Of a stretch of 21,303 nucleotides of DNA, positions 20,113-21,303 are shown in pieces (position 1 is the stretch's first letter; each line of letters begins with the position of its first letter). The notes beneath the pieces are model-generated. The model saw only the letters and a list, made by a program, of their open reading frames with translations. It searched no databases and had not been told where the DNA came from. The stretch comes from Azolla pinnata (taxonomy: Eukaryota > Streptophyta > Polypodiopsida > Salviniales > Salviniaceae), in assembly GCA_037176905.1 (NCBI GenBank), contig JBBBWG010032630.1, positions 20,462 to 41,764 on the forward strand, written 5' to 3'. Both the position numbers and the translations under genes were made by a program.

Positions 20113-20153
<41 letters not shown>
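15392..20153 (-). CDS. Cytochrome P450, CYP72 clan (CYP735A/CYP709-like, cytokinin hydroxylase-like)
   Basis: Five exons (20153-19844, 19257-19028, 17628-17384, 16981-16501, 15823-15392) join with GT-AG introns in phases 1, 0, 2, 0 to give 565 residues. After a poly-Met start comes a hydrophobic anchor (about 14-38), typical of ER-bound plant P450s, then Pro-containing linker GLSGPAPA (53-60). The core has WARQRR in helix C, AGHETS in helix I (369-374), ETLR (429-432), PQRF in place of PERF (484-487) and FALGPRNCIG with the heme-ligand Cys at 511. Blocks such as HDILRRMLPYY, YGKRFVFW, LVMANGHDW, TADII, DECKTFFFAGHET and PRNCIGQ recall CYP735A, which trans-hydroxylates isopentenyladenine-type cytokinins. 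YGNDLLGLML also fits CYP709. The subfamily and substrate are therefore inferred. A Glu/Ala-rich insert at about 314-352 and the Met run explain the length above the usual 510-520. No lesion is seen. Strong GC preference at third positions. Confidence 0.92.
15824..16500 (-). other. P450 intron 4 (677 bp)
   Basis: AT-rich, with an imperfect ATATCAATTC / AAATCAATC repeat at about 15851-15920 beside the acceptor. No branch-point or exon-like signal beyond the splice sites is evident. Confidence 0.85.
16501..16981 (-). CDS. P450 exon 4 (residues 262-422) with Glu/Ala-rich insert
   Basis: Acceptor TTTTCATAG, donor AAAATC|GTAAGT, phase 0 at the end. It encodes FLPTTWNWEIW, YGNDLLGLML, then a low-complexity acidic run of Glu and Ala (plus-strand GCTTCT/GCTTCG repeats at about 16762-16835) followed by MDECKTFFFAGHETS (helix I) and LHKLKI. 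The acidic run is unusually long for this variable loop and looks like a coding microsatellite expansion. Confidence 0.92.
16982..17383 (-). repeat. P450 intron 3 (402 bp) containing a 111-bp tandem duplication
   Basis: CACTAAACTTTTT, CTTTGGGCTCTACT and ACTAACCATAC occur at about 17080, 17113 and 17130, and again at about 17190, 17224 and 17241, a constant 111-bp offset. The duplication fills over half of the intron. Its GGTGGTTGGTGTGGAC-like edge resembles a MITE terminus, but no matching inverted end was found. Confidence 0.82.
17384..17628 (-). CDS. P450 exon 3 (residues 181-262)
   Basis: The acceptor TTTTGCCAG and donor AGCAG|GTGGGT (phase 2) are both good. It encodes GLAGVMGKCTEAML, the conserved LTADIIACTEFGSSY segment and LPGSR. 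The Arg codon is split between this exon and the next. Confidence 0.92.
17672..17915. repeat. Tandem duplication, 122-bp period, P450 intron 2
   Basis: CTTCTTCGTAAAT at 17680 recurs as CTTCTTCATAAAT at 17802, and AACCTTCTAAGG at 17782 recurs at 17904; both offsets are exactly 122. Between them the order of TTTGTATTAAAACAA, GACAAT, TTGCTATYGAAAC and GTAACAAGGT-like blocks is kept. Confidence 0.85.
18182..18355. repeat. Direct repeat, 138-bp spacing, P450 intron 2
   Basis: CCCATTATTGTTTTGTTTTG, then TCTCATGG and CCAGGT, at 18182-18224 recur with small deletions at 18320-18355. Confidence 0.75.
18448..18886. repeat. Five-unit minisatellite, P450 intron 2
   Basis: Units start with GACRTTAATATATCTTTC at 18448 (diverged), 18528, 18633, 18743 and 18806. 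Each continues with TTTCATTCAAAGGTTAAG and usually GTGGATATTATCAGCTTGG. Lengths are about 80, 105, 110, 63 and 81 bp. In the second and third units the GGTTAAGTGTGGATATTATC part is itself doubled, so duplication happened at two levels. Confidence 0.85.
19028..19257 (-). CDS. P450 exon 2 (residues 104-180)
   Basis: The acceptor ATCATCAG precedes GGAAGAGG, and the exon ends CTCAAG|GTAAGA in phase 0. It encodes KRFVFW through FHLERLK, including the helix-C region with Trp-Ala-Arg-Gln-Arg-Arg, where Trp and Arg normally contact the heme propionates. Confidence 0.92.
19258..19843 (-). other. P450 intron 1 (586 bp), CpG-rich centre with GATC and GA repeats
   Basis: 19480-19670 is dense in CG dinucleotides (repeated CGCGCG and ACGCGCGATTAG phrases), unlike the AT-rich introns further downstream. 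(GATC)n tracts at 19735-19768 and 19817-19834 flank a (GA)17 tract at 19785-19818 near the donor. Confidence 0.85.
19844..20153 (-). CDS. P450 exon 1 (residues 1-103 plus one base)
   Basis: Starts at the first of thirteen consecutive ATG codons and ends TACG|GTAAAT. Any of the thirteen ATGs would keep the frame. Upstream in frame are non-ATG codons and then TGA at 20201-20199, so no earlier ATG start is available. It encodes the membrane anchor, the basic stop-transfer stretch (WLKPRALRRALARQG) and the first conserved segment through KWKQIYG. Confidence 0.82.
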
Positions 20154-20308
20154 GCTGAAGCTGATCAAATCCTGCCCACAATGACAGTGGATTTGCACTC
20201 ATTCAGTAGCCATGGCCTTCATCATCTTCATCTCCATCTCCATCTCCATCTCCATCTTCATCTTCATCTTCATCTTCATCAATCACAAAGACAGTGGATT
20301 TGCACTCA
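20086..20308. repeat. Tandem duplication of the P450 start region
   Basis: The first copy runs from GCCATTGCCTTC (20086-20097) through (CAT)13 to GACAGTGGATTTGCACTCA (20183-20201). The second runs from GCCATGGCCTTC (20209-20220) through a (CATCTC/CATCTT) array (20222-20280) to an identical GACAGTGGATTTGCACTCA (20290-20308). Order and ends match; the microsatellite core differs in unit and length. The second copy lies in the leader of the P450. Confidence 0.8.
20115..20153 (-). repeat. (ATG)13 microsatellite at the P450 start
   Basis: Thirteen exact CAT units on the plus strand are thirteen consecutive ATG codons in the P450 frame. The reverse frames of the same tract give poly-Asp and poly-His, which are artefacts. 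Confidence 0.95.
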
Positions 20309-20471
20309 CTACAGCTCTACTGCTACTGCTGCTGCTACTATAGCCTATACTTTTGTTTTTGCTCTAGGAGCTTGCATTGTGGGCTTTTCTTCTACCCAAT
20401 CTCTCTTCTTCCTTTTGCATGCAGTGGCCTCAAGAGATCCTCCCAAAAAAAGAAAAGCCCAACAAAATGGC

Positions 20472-20536
20472 TTTTCTTTCCTTCTTCCTTCTTTCTTCTT
20501 TCTTCTTTCTTCTTTCTTCTTTCTTCTTTCTTCTTC
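20472..20536. repeat. Pyrimidine tract (CTTCTTT)n
   Basis: Heptamer CTTCTTT repeats about seven times in a C/T-only stretch. Confidence 0.88.
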
Positions 20537-21082
20537 AAAGTTCTACTAACTACCACCACCACTAGAATTAAGCTTCTTACTACTATCACTACTAGCATTA
20601 GTAGAAGTGATTTGGGCAGCTAAAGTTGTTCGTTCTTCGGTGATGGAGGATGAGAAGAACGATATGGATCGGGCTCAACGGCCAGCTGAAAACAAGCGCT
20701 CGACGGATCGAATGGGTAGTGAGCTTGGCAAGGGGCTCAAATAGGAAATGGGTAGCTGTGGGGTTCTAAGAAAACAAAGCATGGCGAAAGATCGTATGTC
20801 GATGTCTTCTAAGACCAAAATTAGAGGGGTAGATAGAAGTAGATTTAGATAGATATACCCCAAGTCTATCTTGTGAAGAACTTAAGCCAGATGGATGAAT
20901 GGATTGCAAAGGGAGGGAGGAGCCGAAATGCGGAGGAAGAAGGATCATTTGATTAGCTTGTCTTTTTAGGAGCATGGATATATGCGGCGGCTTTACCGCT
21001 AACTAAGGTAGAGAGTCTCGGATATCAGATCGAAGACAACAACAAGAGAAAAGAAACCGAGCGAAACTATCAAGAAGGGGGG

Positions 21083-21115
21083 CCAAACCAACCAAACCAA
21101 ACCAAACCAAAACAA
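21083..21115. repeat. (ACCAA)n repeat
   Basis: About six units of ACCAA, one with an A/C variant. Confidence 0.8.
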
Positions 21116-21271
21116 CCAAGTACCCAACCGCGGCTACAGAAGAAACAAAGAAGGGGGGAAGAAGGGATGGTGTCGAAAAGAGGGATCTCTATTCTACGTG
21201 GTTCCGCGTGGTGGATCGCGCCGAAGACAGAAGACCTCTCTCCAATGCCAGATAGACAAAGAAGATATTTG

Positions 21272-21303
21272 TATCTATCTATCTATCGATCGATCTATAT
21301 ATA
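21272..21303. repeat. TATC / GATC / TA microsatellite at window end
   Basis: TATCTATC units pass into GATCGATC and then TATATATA. The tract may continue beyond the window. Confidence 0.85.

Larger units (their letters stand above)
20154..21303 (-). promoter_or_regulatory. Presumed 5' leader and promoter region of the P450
   Basis: No coding frame is supported. The proximal part contains the degenerate start-region copy with many ATGs, including an in-frame Met-Lys/Met-Glu string closed by TGA (20201-20199) and an out-of-frame ATG at 20202 that would open a 120-codon frame overlapping exon 1. Further out are a (CTTCTTT)n pyrimidine tract (20472-20536), ACCAA repeats (21083-21115) and TATC/GATC repeats at the window edge. 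I cannot place a TATA box or start site confidently. Confidence 0.45.

Noticed and set aside
19851..20549. Plus-strand open frame of 232 codons with His-rich repeats
   Set aside because: Antisense to P450 exon 1 and read through the CAT and CATCTT microsatellites; the poly-His is repeat-derived.
1..21303. CRISPR array, bacterial operon or phage-like module
   Set aside because: Introns, telomere repeats and P450 structure show plant nuclear DNA. The repeats are contiguous minisatellites with no unique spacers of constant size.

Overview
The window is nuclear DNA of a flowering plant. Both genes have GT-AG introns, there is a run of Arabidopsis-type telomere repeats (CCCTAAA) at 104-196, and simple-sequence DNA is abundant. 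One gene (minus strand) has very GC-rich coding exons in AT-rich surroundings, while the other (plus strand) has ordinary AT-leaning codon use. That contrast fits a monocot best, but this is inference and I cannot name the species.

Layout. Positions 1 to about 4060 are intergenic, with an interstitial telomeric block, several microsatellites, a degenerate tandem repeat, a fold-back-like segment, a GA-rich minisatellite and a (TCG)n tract. From about 4060 to 8805, with the 3' end lying somewhat beyond, is a plus-strand gene. It has a pyrimidine-rich leader exon, a leader intron with a CAGCAG acceptor, and a coding region I assemble from 5481 to 8805 in four coding exons. The product is an uncharacterised, probably nuclear protein of about 711 codons. 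It carries four [LM]-type D[LM]N motifs and a tryptophan-rich C-terminus. Codon 251 is TGA in this copy, so the allele is either truncated, a young pseudogene, or wrong in sequence or model at that point. About 8960 to 15391 is a long AT-rich intergenic stretch with no convincing gene; it holds tandem duplications, a perfect 12-bp hairpin and an LTR-like promoter segment.

From 20153 down to 15392 is a complete five-exon minus-strand cytochrome P450 gene of the CYP72 clan, most like the CYP735A (cytokinin trans-hydroxylase) and CYP709 families. All splice phases agree, giving 565 residues with intact I-helix, ExxR and heme-cysteine motifs. Its first codons lie inside an (ATG)13 microsatellite. 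The start region is tandemly duplicated just upstream, where the degenerate copy is in frame but closed by TGA. The introns of this gene are full of tandem duplications of about 60-140 bp. Positions 20154-21303 are its presumed leader and promoter.

The two genes lie about 6.6 kb apart with their 3' ends facing each other and show no sign of functional linkage. I found no clearly new multi-gene system. The most unusual points are the ATG-repeat start of the P450, its duplicated start region, the single in-frame stop in the plus-strand gene, and the repeated formation of roughly 110-170-bp tandem duplications across the window.
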